Source: Candidatus Fermentithermobacillaceae bacterium UBA3951
GTDB taxonomy: Bacteria > Bacillota > Sulfobacillia > Fermentithermobacillales > Fermentithermobacillaceae
Direction of reading: 5' to 3'
Length of the DNA stretch: 12,973 nucleotides
NCBI GenBank assembly: GCA_002385465.1
Contig: DGDN01000027.1
Coordinates: 1 to 12,973 of the forward strand
Positions 1-7,140 of this stretch are shown in pieces (the stretch's first letter is position 1; each line of letters begins with the position of its first letter). Under the pieces are notes generated by a model. The model did no database searches. It had not been told where the DNA came from and saw only the letters and a program-made list of their open reading frames with translations. The position numbers and the translations under genes were made by a program.

Positions 1-80
1 AAGGCCTCACATGCTGCATACATTCCTACTCCCGGGGATAACCTCTGTTTGAGTCTATAGGGCTCGTCTGGAGGTGAGAA

Positions 81-425
81 ATGGTGCGTGGCAACTCGTG
101 GATAGGCGCTATAGTGAGGTTCATAGTCTCGGCCATAGTGCTTATGGTGATGGGTCTGGTCCTTCCGGGGTTCCGTCTATTCGGCTTTGTAAATGCGCTT
201 GTAGCTGCTCTCGTGATTGCCGCCCTCGGATGGGCGATTGAGGCTATCCTGGGAGAACGGGTCTCACCTCAATCCAGGGGACTTATCGGCTTCATCGTTG
301 CGGCCATCGTAATCTACGTAGCCCAGTTCCTGGTGCCCGGCATGTCGGTTACCATCCTGGGCGCGCTTCTGGCCTCACTTGTCGTCGGCATCATCGATGC
401 TTTTGTGCCTACGGTAATCCGGTAG
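81..425 (+). CDS. YvlD-like / phage holin family 4 small membrane protein
   Basis: A 114-residue, almost wholly hydrophobic protein with four predicted membrane helices at about residues 8-28, 36-56, 67-86 and 90-110, joined by short loops. Size, helix layout and the Pro-Gly turns after helices 1 and 3 fit the YvlD / Phage_holin_4_2 family. These are chromosomal membrane proteins of unclear role despite the holin name, and nothing phage-like surrounds this one. The ATG start has a strong site, GGAGGTGA at 70-77. CATACATT at 17-24 resembles the -10 element of the sporulation factor sigma-E, but its -35 would lie outside the window, so sporulation control is only a guess. The gene ends 105 bp before spoIIP. 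Family assignment is fairly secure; function is unknown. Confidence 0.8.
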   Translation: MVRGNSWIGAIVRFIVSAIVLMVMGLVLPGFRLFGFVNALVAALVIAALGWAIEAILGERVSPQSRGLIGFIVAAIVIYVAQFLVPGMSVTILGALLASLVVGIIDAFVPTVIR

Positions 426-460
426 CGTGCTGTAACGTGTCTCGGTAGACAAAAGATGTA

Positions 461-580
461 ACGATAAGCAGCCGGCTGGACTCCCGCGCGCATTATCGCT
501 CCCCGAGCTTCATATCCAAGGAATTGGGGGGTGAGGAGAGTAAGCGCCATCGGGAATCGAAAGGTCCGGCTGCTTATCGT
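461..580 (+). repeat. 15-bp perfect inverted repeat bracketing the spoIIP start
   Basis: ACGATAAGCAGCCGG at 461-475 is the exact reverse complement of CCGGCTGCTTATCGT at 566-580. The left arm is in the spoIIP leader and the right arm is inside codons 12-17 of spoIIP. The 90-nt interval holds the ribosome binding site (AAGGA, 518-522) and the GTG start at 531. If both arms are on one transcript they could pair and loop out the initiation region. A function is inferred, not shown. Confidence 0.6.
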
Positions 581-1649
581 CGAAGGGCTCTCCATCATCC
601 TTCTCCTCGTTTTTTCTTTGTCGGTCAAGGTGAGCCCGACGGTTCCGGCGTTCAGCGGTTCCGAAGGAGAGATAGACCCGGGACTACGGACTGCATCGGT
701 CTTTGACTTCTTGTGGATTAAAGACGACCTGGCAAAGGAAGTCTTGAGGCTCGGTTTCCCCATGCTCCGGTACGCCGAAGTGGGAAGGTACGACACACCT
801 CAAAGCCCCCTCTCATTGAGGATCGCCGGCTATTTCATGGGGTTCACGCCCAGGTCGGCGAGAGACCTGGCCTTCGCGGGTTTTCCGGGTTTTCTCCTGG
901 AAAGCCGCGCGATGGAGGCTTCCGGGGCCGTTTCCGACCTTAGCAATCTCGAAGACGACTGGGGATACACGCCCGTCATGTTTTCGCTCCCGCCGGGTGA
1001 GGGAGCTCCCTTGGCCGCGACTCTTTCGGGCCGCCCGTTGGTGGGCATATACCATACGCACGCAACTGAATCATACTTGCCCGAACTTGGAAAAACCCAG
1101 GCCGCCGAGGCTTTTTCATCCAACATGTCGAAGACCGTGGTGAAAATCGGGGAGATGTTGGCGGCCGAACTTGAAACACGCTACAGGATCCCCGTGCTCC
1201 ATTCCAGGACCGTCCACGACGCCGAGACAAGGGTGGGCGCCTACTACCGCTCGGAGCAGACCGTCAAGGCGATCCTTGACAAGTATCCTAGTTGCGGCTA
1301 CCTCGTAGACGTCCACCGAGACAGTCAACCCCGGAGCATCACCGCCGTGACCATCAGGGGAAAGCCCTATGCCCGGGTCCTTTTCGTTGTCGGTACCGAC
1401 AACCCGGGCTGGGTGAAAAACTACGAGTTCAGCCGCAAGCTGAGCGACAAGCTCGAAGAAGCCTATCCGGGGATCTCGAGAGGTATTCTCTATGAATCCG
1501 CAGTCTACAATCAAAAGTATTCGCCCAATGCCATCCTCGTGGAGTGCGGAGGCGTCGGCAATACGATGGAAGAGTGCGAGAACACCGTCCAAGCGCTCGC
1601 TTGGGCTCTGGCGTCCCTCATGCTGCCTTCCGCCCCGCCGGTTCCCTAA
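531..1649 (+). CDS. spoIIP: Stage II sporulation protein P (SpoIIP)
   Basis: Peptidoglycan hydrolase of the SpoIID/M/P engulfment machine. In the known family it cuts stem peptides and glycan-peptide amide bonds, supplying denuded strands for SpoIID as the mother-cell membrane engulfs the forespore. The 372-residue protein has one N-terminal membrane anchor (residues 12-32), a linker, and an extracytoplasmic zinc hydrolase domain from about residue 165. Diagnostic motifs are HTHATESY (175-182), DVHRD (260-264) and a late Glu in VECGG (337-341); these should hold the metal ligands and catalytic residues. Start is GTG 531 with AAGGA at 518-522. In many Bacillota spoIIP lies upstream of lepA, hemW and hrcA; here it directly precedes hrcA with lepA and hemW missing. 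GCCCCG/CGGGGC (1632-1637, 1653-1658) around the stop could fold but has no T-tract. No convincing own promoter is visible. Confidence 0.95.
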   Translation: MRRVSAIGNRKVRLLIVEGLSIILLLVFSLSVKVSPTVPAFSGSEGEIDPGLRTASVFDFLWIKDDLAKEVLRLGFPMLRYAEVGRYDTPQSPLSLRIAGYFMGFTPRSARDLAFAGFPGFLLESRAMEASGAVSDLSNLEDDWGYTPVMFSLPPGEGAPLAATLSGRPLVGIYHTHATESYLPELGKTQAAEAFSSNMSKTVVKIGEMLAAELETRYRIPVLHSRTVHDAETRVGAYYRSEQTVKAILDKYPSCGYLVDVHRDSQPRSITAVTIRGKPYARVLFVVGTDNPGWVKNYEFSRKLSDKLEEAYPGISRGILYESAVYNQKYSPNAILVECGGVGNTMEECENTVQALAWALASLMLPSAPPVP

Positions 1650-1667
1650 CCTCGGGGCAGAGCCTCA

Positions 1668-1697
1668 TTGACACCTCTCCTTGTCCGGTGCTATCTT
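1668..1697 (+). promoter_or_regulatory. Sigma-A-like promoter of the hrcA operon
   Basis: TTGACA at 1668-1673 is a perfect -35. After an 18-bp spacer TATCTT at 1692-1697 is a plausible, weaker -10. Transcription would start near 1704, just before the CIRCE operator, the geometry expected for repression by HrcA. Confidence 0.7.
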
Positions 1698-1706
1698 TCA
1701 TCTAGA

Positions 1707-1733
1707 TTAGCACTCTCACAAGTAGAGTGCTAA
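1707..1733 (+). promoter_or_regulatory. CIRCE operator (HrcA binding site), perfect consensus
   Basis: TTAGCACTC (1707-1715), nine bases, then GAGTGCTAA (1725-1733): both arms match the CIRCE consensus exactly. HrcA dimers bind this element and block heat-shock genes. It lies just downstream of the inferred transcription start and abuts the hrcA ribosome binding site. It therefore should autoregulate hrcA and control everything co-transcribed with it, here the chaperonin and dnaJ. Confidence 0.97.
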
Positions 1734-1750
1734 AGGAGGGGAGGCGGGAC

Positions 1751-2773
1751 GTGACTCTCGACGATAGAAAGGCTCGCGTGCTGAGGGCGGTTGTTGAGGA
1801 GTACATTGAGACAGGCCTGCCGGTTGGTTCGCGAATCATAGCAAAGCGGTACCGGCTGGGAGTGAGCCCCGCGACCATCAGAAACGAGATGGCCGACCTT
1901 GAGGATACAGGCTATCTCGATAAGCCCCACACGTCATCCGGACGTGTGCCTTCTGACCGGGGGTACCGGTTCTACGTTGACGAGCTCATGCCGGCGAAGA
2001 GGCTTACTGCCGATGAGTCCCGAGCCATCGAATCTTTGTTCCGCACCAAGATGCGGGATGTCGTCTCGTTCCTCCGGGAAGCCGTGAGACTTGTTTCCGA
2101 TACATCAAACTACCTCGGATTCGTTTTGGGCCCCGATAGCGAGTCGGTGACCTTCAGGAGCATCCACCTTTTGCCCGCGTCCTCAGACAAAGCCCTACTC
2201 GTACTCATAACTGATATCGGCTTTGTCGAGACGTGCCTCATAGAGATGAGGGATGTTTCTAACGAGGAACTCAAGGCGATTTCAGAGATCCTGTCCAGAA
2301 ACCTAACCGGAGTGACTATGGACCGGGTTGCCGACAGAGCGTACAGCCTTCTCAGGGAGGAAACGTCCAGGTACGCGATGATCGTCGAGCAAGTGGTCGA
2401 GTTCTTGCAGGGTGTCACCATGTCGGATAGCGAGAGGCTGTACGTGGGAAGTCCCGTGAACCTTTTGAACCTGCCTGAGTTCAGGGACGTGGAAAGGCTC
2501 AAAGGAGTCATCTCTGCAATAGAGACCAACGGTATAATCCAAACGCTCTTAACCAAGTATCAGGACGAGACCAACCCTACAATTAGAATAGGAGCCGAGA
2601 ACGAGGCTGAATCCATAAGAGACATTTCAATGGTCTATGGGACGTTCAGCGCGGGCCGCACCGAAGGAAAGATCGGCATATTGGGACCCAAGCGGATGGA
2701 CTACTCCAAGGCTGTTGCCATTGTCAGCACGTTCGAAGATAAGCTGACCGGCTATTTCTCCAAGGGTAGATAG
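1751..2773 (+). CDS. hrcA: Heat-inducible transcription repressor HrcA
   Basis: Repressor of class I heat-shock genes; it binds CIRCE and, in studied Bacillota, needs the GroE chaperonin to stay active, so misfolded protein relieves repression. The 340-residue product has an N-terminal winged helix with LGVSPATIRNEMADLED (about 36-52) and the wing SSGRVPSDRGYRFYVDEL, then the GAF-like and dimerisation domains, normal full length. I chose GTG 1751 over the in-frame GTG at 1727. The 1727 codon lies inside the CIRCE right arm and upstream of the AAAGGAGGGG site (1732-1741), whereas 1751 follows that site properly and gives the usual TLDDRKARVLRAVVEEYI N-terminus. It is the first gene of a unit with the chaperonin, dnaJ and rsmE. 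Confidence 0.96.
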   Translation: MTLDDRKARVLRAVVEEYIETGLPVGSRIIAKRYRLGVSPATIRNEMADLEDTGYLDKPHTSSGRVPSDRGYRFYVDELMPAKRLTADESRAIESLFRTKMRDVVSFLREAVRLVSDTSNYLGFVLGPDSESVTFRSIHLLPASSDKALLVLITDIGFVETCLIEMRDVSNEELKAISEILSRNLTGVTMDRVADRAYSLLREETSRYAMIVEQVVEFLQGVTMSDSERLYVGSPVNLLNLPEFRDVERLKGVISAIETNGIIQTLLTKYQDETNPTIRIGAENEAESIRDISMVYGTFSAGRTEGKIGILGPKRMDYSKAVAIVSTFEDKLTGYFSKGR

Positions 2774-2806
2774 CCCGGACGGCGCCGGGTGGCCGGACAA
2801 CCGGCC
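2774..2806 (+). promoter_or_regulatory. Tandem GC-rich hairpins between hrcA and the chaperonin gene
   Basis: Directly after the hrcA stop, CCCGG (2774-2778) can pair with CCGGG (2785-2789). GGCCGG (2791-2796) then pairs perfectly with CCGGCC (2801-2806) over an ACAA loop. No T-tract follows, so this is not a classical intrinsic terminator. By analogy with processing downstream of hrcA in the B. subtilis dnaK operon, they may mark an mRNA cleavage or stabilising site; that role is inferred. Confidence 0.5.
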
Positions 2807-2838
2807 CCGATTCTCGCAAAACCGAGGAGGGACCCATA

Positions 2839-4419
2839 TTGACTTTGAAAGGCCAAGCGGCAGATGCTTCCGAGATCAACGAGAAACTCGCAGCTCTCTT
2901 CACAAATGCCAGTGCGGTGCGGGCCATCGCTTCGGCGGTGGAAGGCACCATCGGTCCCAAAGGCCTGGACACTCTCTTGGTCGACAGGTTCGGCGAGGTT
3001 GTCATAACCAACGACGGTATGACCATCCTCACCAAGATGGATGTCAACCATCCGGCGGCCAAAATGGTGATCAACACCGCGAGATCCCAGGAAGACGAAG
3101 TCGGTGACGGCACAACCACGGCCACCATCATGGCAGGGGCGCTTCTTTCGGAGGGGGTCAACCAGGCTGCCCGGGGCGTTCCGGTGACCCGGATCATTGA
3201 TGGCGTGCGTGCGGGCGTACAGCGCGCAATGGATATTGTGGCCGAGAAGGCCATCAAAATCGACGAAGTCGACGATCCGATGCTCCTTAGAGTCGCCCTG
3301 GTTGCCGGCCGGGACAACAAGGATATTGCGGAGCTTGTTGTAGCCGCGGCCAAAATGGTCGGTAAAGAGAAACTCCTGGACCCGCGGTTCAAACTGTCGG
3401 AAACGATTGTGGCCAAAGAAGGCGCTGAAAATGAGGTTTTCGCAGGGATAATCATCGACAAGAAACGGCTCAATGAGGAGATGCCCGAGTCGCTTGAGGA
3501 ACCCAAGGTACTCGTTGTGGACGATGCCCTGGAGCCCGAAGAGGTGGAGGAGGAAGCTCTCTCTACTGAAGCGGGTTTCCAAAGGTACCTGGAACTCCAG
3601 GAAGAGTTCAAGACAAACCTCGATAAAGTGGTAAAGCTGGGCGTTAGGTTTGTAGTCGTCGATAAGGGGATTTCTGACATCGCCGAGGAGATATTGACCG
3701 ACTCTGGGGTAATGGTGGTTACGAGGGTATCGTCAAGTGAACTCCGGAAGGTCTGCGAGCACACGGGAGCGCGCGCTGTTAAGAGGACGGGCCTTAAGAA
3801 AGCCCCCGAGGAACTCGCCAAGTACTTGGGCGGGGCAGAGAAGGTCTACGAGGACCAGAAGCTCGAGAACATCCGGATACTTGGCGGCAAGGGGAAGCCT
3901 ATGGCCACTATCCTCGTAGGCGCGACCACAGGAGAAGTAAGGGGCGAAAGGGAGCGGATCTGCACCGACGCGGCGTCTTCGGTCCAGGCCGCCGTAAAGG
4001 GCGGAGTCGTGCCCGGAGGAGGGGCTATTGAGCTGGCGTGCGCCCGGGAAGTTGAGAAAATGAGGCTCAGCCAAAAGGGCATGCAGGCGTACGGCCTTCT
4101 CTGCGTAGTCGAGGCTTTGAAGCGCCCGATGGCCCAGATCGTGTCAAACGCGGGGTTCAATCCCCTTGAGAAGATCGGCGACGCCATGGCCAGGCAGACC
4201 GAAGAAGAGAGCGACCGCCTCGCGGTAGACTGCGACACGGGCGAGATTGTCGATATGGTGGCCATGGGGGTAATCGACCCGGCGCCCGTGAAAACCCACG
4301 CGCTCAAAGCGGCGCTGGAGATCGCTTGCGCCATACTTAGAATTGACACGATCATCAAGAAGAAAGACGAAGGACATGAACCGTCTCAAGGTAAGTCCGC
4401 GGAGGACATGGACTTTTGA
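2839..4419 (+). CDS. Group III (thermosome-like) chaperonin
   Basis: ATP-driven folding chamber subunit of the archaeal/eukaryotic type, not GroEL. Motifs in order: GPKG (39-42), TNDG (57-60), the ATP loop GDGTTT (89-94), an Asp in TDAASSVQ (D377, matching the catalytic Asp of GroEL and thermosomes), VVPGGG (390-395), and the thermosome-like tail GVIDPAPVKTHALKAA. An acidic segment at about 229-262 sits where group II chaperonins carry the helical protrusion that acts as a built-in lid, so no GroES is expected. Length (526) fits. The family is known in some Bacillota, with Carboxydothermus hydrogenoformans as prototype, where it lies in the hsp70 operon. Start is TTG 2839 with GAGGAGG at 2824-2830. 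It lies between hrcA and dnaJ in the place of grpE and dnaK, and its stop overlaps the dnaJ start by 4 bp. It should be induced with hrcA through CIRCE. Confidence 0.93.
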   Translation: MTLKGQAADASEINEKLAALFTNASAVRAIASAVEGTIGPKGLDTLLVDRFGEVVITNDGMTILTKMDVNHPAAKMVINTARSQEDEVGDGTTTATIMAGALLSEGVNQAARGVPVTRIIDGVRAGVQRAMDIVAEKAIKIDEVDDPMLLRVALVAGRDNKDIAELVVAAAKMVGKEKLLDPRFKLSETIVAKEGAENEVFAGIIIDKKRLNEEMPESLEEPKVLVVDDALEPEEVEEEALSTEAGFQRYLELQEEFKTNLDKVVKLGVRFVVVDKGISDIAEEILTDSGVMVVTRVSSSELRKVCEHTGARAVKRTGLKKAPEELAKYLGGAEKVYEDQKLENIRILGGKGKPMATILVGATTGEVRGERERICTDAASSVQAAVKGGVVPGGGAIELACAREVEKMRLSQKGMQAYGLLCVVEALKRPMAQIVSNAGFNPLEKIGDAMARQTEEESDRLAVDCDTGEIVDMVAMGVIDPAPVKTHALKAALEIACAILRIDTIIKKKDEGHEPSQGKSAEDMDF

Positions 4420-5579
4420 AAAGGGACTACTACGAGGTATTGGGCGTCAGTAAGGACGCCACGCAAGATGAGATAAAGAGGGCTTTCAGGCAGCTTGCCA
4501 AGAAGCACCATCCCGACGCCAATCCGGGAGATAAGGACGCCGAGGCTCGTTTCAAGGAGATAAACGAGGCTTACGAGGTGCTTTCTGACCCGACCAAGCG
4601 CTCCAATTACGATGCCTACGGGAATCCGGACGGGCCCTTTGCGGGCGCAAGCGGGGGAGCCTCCGGCGGGCATGGAGGCGATCCTTTCGGGCGGGTCTTC
4701 GGTGATTTCGGCGGCTTCCCCTTTGGAGATCTGTTCGGGGGCTTCGAGGAGCTCCTGGGAGGCAGGAGGCAGGCCGACACTGGACCTCGTAGAGGCGACG
4801 ACCTTGAACTCGAGATCGACATCACTCTAGAGGAGGCATTCACCGGGGTTGAGAGGGATATAAGGATCCCGCGTACCGAAAGGTGCACAAGGTGTCAGGG
4901 GACAGGAGCCGAACCCGGGAGCGATATAAAGACATGTCCTACCTGCCGGGGAACGGGCCAAGTGAGGACAACGAGGTCCACCATGTTGGGTTCGTTTGTG
5001 ACGGTCACAACCTGTACAAGGTGCGGCGGCAGCGGAAGGGTGATAGAGAAGCCGTGCAAAGAATGTGCCGGCAGGGGAAATGTCTCAAGGACCAGGACCG
5101 TTACCGTCAAAGTGCCGCCGGGTGCCGATTCGGGCCTCCGCCTAAGGCTCCAAGGTCAGGGAAATGCCGGCCTGAGGGGTGGCCCTCAGGGCGACCTGTA
5201 CGTTGTCGTATTCGTCCGCCAGCATGAGCGGTTCCAACGCCAGGGAGACGACCTTATCCTCGACCAGGTCGTGAGTTTTCCGCTTGCGGCCATCGGAGGG
5301 ACGGTCGTGGTCAAAGGCATTGACGGGGAGCTTGAGATGGACGTGCCCGCGGGCACACAGCCCGGGGCGGTCCTAAGGCTCCGGGGCAAAGGCATGCCGC
5401 GCCTGCGTTCCAAAGGAAGAGGCGATATGCTCGTCAGGATCAGCGTCAGGGTCCCGACCAAGCTGACGAGTCGCGAGAAAGAGGTACTCAGGGAACTGGG
5501 CAAGTTCGACGGCGAGACCTTTGCGGATACAAGGTCATTCTTCGACAGACTGAGAGGGGTTGACGGAGGGTCCAAGTGA
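4416..5579 (+). CDS. dnaJ: Chaperone protein DnaJ (type I Hsp40)
   Basis: Co-chaperone that delivers unfolded clients to DnaK and stimulates its ATPase. The 387-residue protein has all parts of a type I DnaJ: J domain (about 1-70) with the HPD triad at 32-34, a Gly/Phe-rich linker (about 72-115), a zinc domain with four CxxCxGxG motifs (CTRCQGTG, CPTCRGTG, CTRCGGSG, CKECAGRG), and the C-terminal substrate domains. Start is TTG 4416, sharing TTGA with the chaperonin stop, with GGAGG at 4401-4405, so translation is probably coupled. With the HPD motif intact a DnaK partner is expected, but no dnaK or grpE is next to it; they must be elsewhere or lost. Whether this DnaJ also hands clients to the adjacent chaperonin is open. 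Confidence 0.97.
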   Translation: MKRDYYEVLGVSKDATQDEIKRAFRQLAKKHHPDANPGDKDAEARFKEINEAYEVLSDPTKRSNYDAYGNPDGPFAGASGGASGGHGGDPFGRVFGDFGGFPFGDLFGGFEELLGGRRQADTGPRRGDDLELEIDITLEEAFTGVERDIRIPRTERCTRCQGTGAEPGSDIKTCPTCRGTGQVRTTRSTMLGSFVTVTTCTRCGGSGRVIEKPCKECAGRGNVSRTRTVTVKVPPGADSGLRLRLQGQGNAGLRGGPQGDLYVVVFVRQHERFQRQGDDLILDQVVSFPLAAIGGTVVVKGIDGELEMDVPAGTQPGAVLRLRGKGMPRLRSKGRGDMLVRISVRVPTKLTSREKEVLRELGKFDGETFADTRSFFDRLRGVDGGSK

Positions 5580-6331
5580 AAAAGGATCAAGGCCATACCC
5601 CACCCCTTCATTTCGTAGAACCTTCCATGGTTTTGGGAAACCAGATCATTCTCACAAGAGAGGCTTACCGGCACGCGCTCGCTCAACGGCTTTCGCCCGG
5701 TGAGGCTTTCCGCGCCGTCTTGGGGGAAACCGAGTACAGCGCGGTAGTAGAAGCGGTACTGCCGGGAAAACTGTTGGCTTCGATAACCGGCAGGATGCGT
5801 GTAACCCCTCCCGCCGTACGAATTCACCTCTACTCGGCCCTCCTCAAGCACCAGAGCCTGGACTTGGTGGTTGAAAAGGCAACTGAACTGGGTGTTGCGG
5901 CTTTCACCCCCATCGTGACCAACCGGACGATTCCGCGGCTCAGCGAGGAGAAAGCTCTTGCCAGGAAAGACCGCTGGGCCAGGGTCGCCAAGGCGGCGGC
6001 CCAGCAGTCGGGGAGAGGGTGGCTTCCCGAGATCAACCGGGTGAGCACTCTGGAGGAAGTCCTCGACCGGGGAGTCCCGGGCGTTCCTTTGCTCGCTCAC
6101 GAACATGAAGGGTTCACCGTCCACATCGGTTCGGCAACCAAAGGGCACGCGGAAGTCTCCATAATCGTAGGACCGGAAGGCGGCCTGGACGCCTCTGAGG
6201 TAGAACGGCTCTTGGCCAAGGGTTTCATACCCGTTTCTCTCGGCCCCTACATCCTGAAGGCCGAAACCGCAGGTATAGCTGCAGTCGCGGTCCTCATGAG
6301 CTTTATGTCGGGATGTTCTAGAGAGCCATGA
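5576..6331 (+). CDS. rsmE: 16S rRNA (uracil(1498)-N3)-methyltransferase RsmE
   Basis: SAM-dependent SPOUT methyltransferase that makes m3U1498 in helix 44 of 16S rRNA. The 251-residue product has an N-terminal PUA-like region (about 10-75) and a knotted methyltransferase domain with EKATELG (100-106), QQSGR (143-147), GPEGG (199-203) and the knot motif LGPYILKAETA (222-232). The last usually reads close to LGPRILRTETA, so Tyr and Lys replace two common Arg residues, a modest variation. Start GTG 5576 overlaps the dnaJ stop as GTGA, with GGAGGG at 5565-5570, so it is probably coupled to dnaJ. In many Bacillota prmA lies between dnaJ and rsmE; it is absent here. Confidence 0.94.
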   Translation: MKKDQGHTPPLHFVEPSMVLGNQIILTREAYRHALAQRLSPGEAFRAVLGETEYSAVVEAVLPGKLLASITGRMRVTPPAVRIHLYSALLKHQSLDLVVEKATELGVAAFTPIVTNRTIPRLSEEKALARKDRWARVAKAAAQQSGRGWLPEINRVSTLEEVLDRGVPGVPLLAHEHEGFTVHIGSATKGHAEVSIIVGPEGGLDASEVERLLAKGFIPVSLGPYILKAETAGIAAVAVLMSFMSGCSREP

Positions 6332-6362
6332 CTCCCACATAAGCTCTAGCGGGTGGTACCTT

Positions 6363-7079
6363 ATGTTTGTCCTCAAGCGCAAGTACCTCTGGTGCGCCGT
6401 CTTGTCGGGGCTACTCTGGGCGGCATGCCTCTTGAACCTATTGGGAATGTACGAAGCCGAAGAGGCCATGGCCGGCGTGGCCCCCATTACCCGGGGTTAC
6501 TCAGGTAAGCCAAACGTCACGCTGATGTTCAATGTTGATTGGGGAGAAGAGCATCTTCCTGCCCTCTTGGACATCCTGGCGTCGAAGAATGCCCGGGCAA
6601 CATTTTTCCCTACCGGCACCTGGGCTGAAAAGAACCCATCTCTCTTGGTCCGGATGGTCAACGAGGAGCACGAGATTGGCAATCACGGAGGCGCCCACAA
6701 CCACGTGGAGACCATGGGCAGAGAGAGCCTTCAGCGCCTCATCCAAAGCGGCGAAGAACGGATATTCCAGGCTTGCGGCGTATATCCGTCCAAGCTTTTC
6801 GCCCCGCCTTACGGAGAATGGACCGCGAAGACCGTGGAATATGCACTGGAAATGGGCTATCAGACGGTTCTGTGGACCGTCGATACCGTGGACTGGCGAT
6901 TGCCTGAGCCCGAAGCCATCTGGAAGAGAGCCCTGGCCGGGGTTGTGCCCGGAGCGCTAATCCTCATGCACCCCACAGAGCCTACCGTATCGGCGCTGCC
7001 CACACTCATAGACGGGCTGCGAGAAAAAGGTTATACAATCGTGACCGTGTCAGAGAGCATATCGGATCATCTGCGGTAA
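6363..7079 (+). CDS. Membrane-anchored polysaccharide deacetylase-like (NodB) protein, YlxY/PdaB type
   Basis: A 238-residue protein with a hydrophobic N-terminal anchor or signal (residues 9-29) and a NodB homology domain (about 50-232), so it probably acts outside the membrane on peptidoglycan or another glycan. Visible motifs: NVDWGEE (57-63) in place of the TFDDG motif; the metal pair H108/H112; APPYGEW (147-153) in place of RxPYG; and LMHPT with H203. One of the two motif-1 aspartates, the usual catalytic base, is replaced (only D59 remains), and the motif-3 Arg is Ala. It resembles the YlxY-like branch more than a standard deacetylase, so activity is uncertain. ATG start with GGGTGG at 6351-6356, 31 bp after rsmE. 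A CTAGAG/CTCTAG inverted repeat (6318-6323, 6344-6349) spans the rsmE stop. Confidence 0.85.
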   Translation: MFVLKRKYLWCAVLSGLLWAACLLNLLGMYEAEEAMAGVAPITRGYSGKPNVTLMFNVDWGEEHLPALLDILASKNARATFFPTGTWAEKNPSLLVRMVNEEHEIGNHGGAHNHVETMGRESLQRLIQSGEERIFQACGVYPSKLFAPPYGEWTAKTVEYALEMGYQTVLWTVDTVDWRLPEPEAIWKRALAGVVPGALILMHPTEPTVSALPTLIDGLREKGYTIVTVSESISDHLR

Positions 7080-7140
7080 AGATATAATGTTGGAAAACGA
7101 AAAAGCTTCCCGGCTGTTAGAAAGGGCAAGGTAAGGGAAT

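Noticed and set aside
81..425. Prophage lysis gene, because of the holin family name
   Set aside because: The family is widely chromosomal in Bacillota and no endolysin or other phage gene is nearby.
1632..1658. GCCCCG/CGGGGC inverted repeat as a spoIIP terminator
   Set aside because: A 15-nt loop, overlap with the end of the coding region and lack of a T-tract make it unconvincing.
2724..3821. Long open frame on the minus strand opposite hrcA and the chaperonin gene (365 codons)
   Set aside because: It is a shadow of the strongly conserved chaperonin gene, with a low-complexity Ser/Thr-rich composition and no recognisable domain.
5186..6487. Long minus-strand open frame opposite dnaJ and rsmE (433 codons)
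   Set aside because: It spans two well-supported plus-strand genes and shows no family motifs; it reflects GC-rich codon bias.
7083..7088. TATAAT as a promoter for mtaB
   Set aside because: No -35-like hexamer lies 16-18 bp upstream and there is no extended -10, so it is not called.
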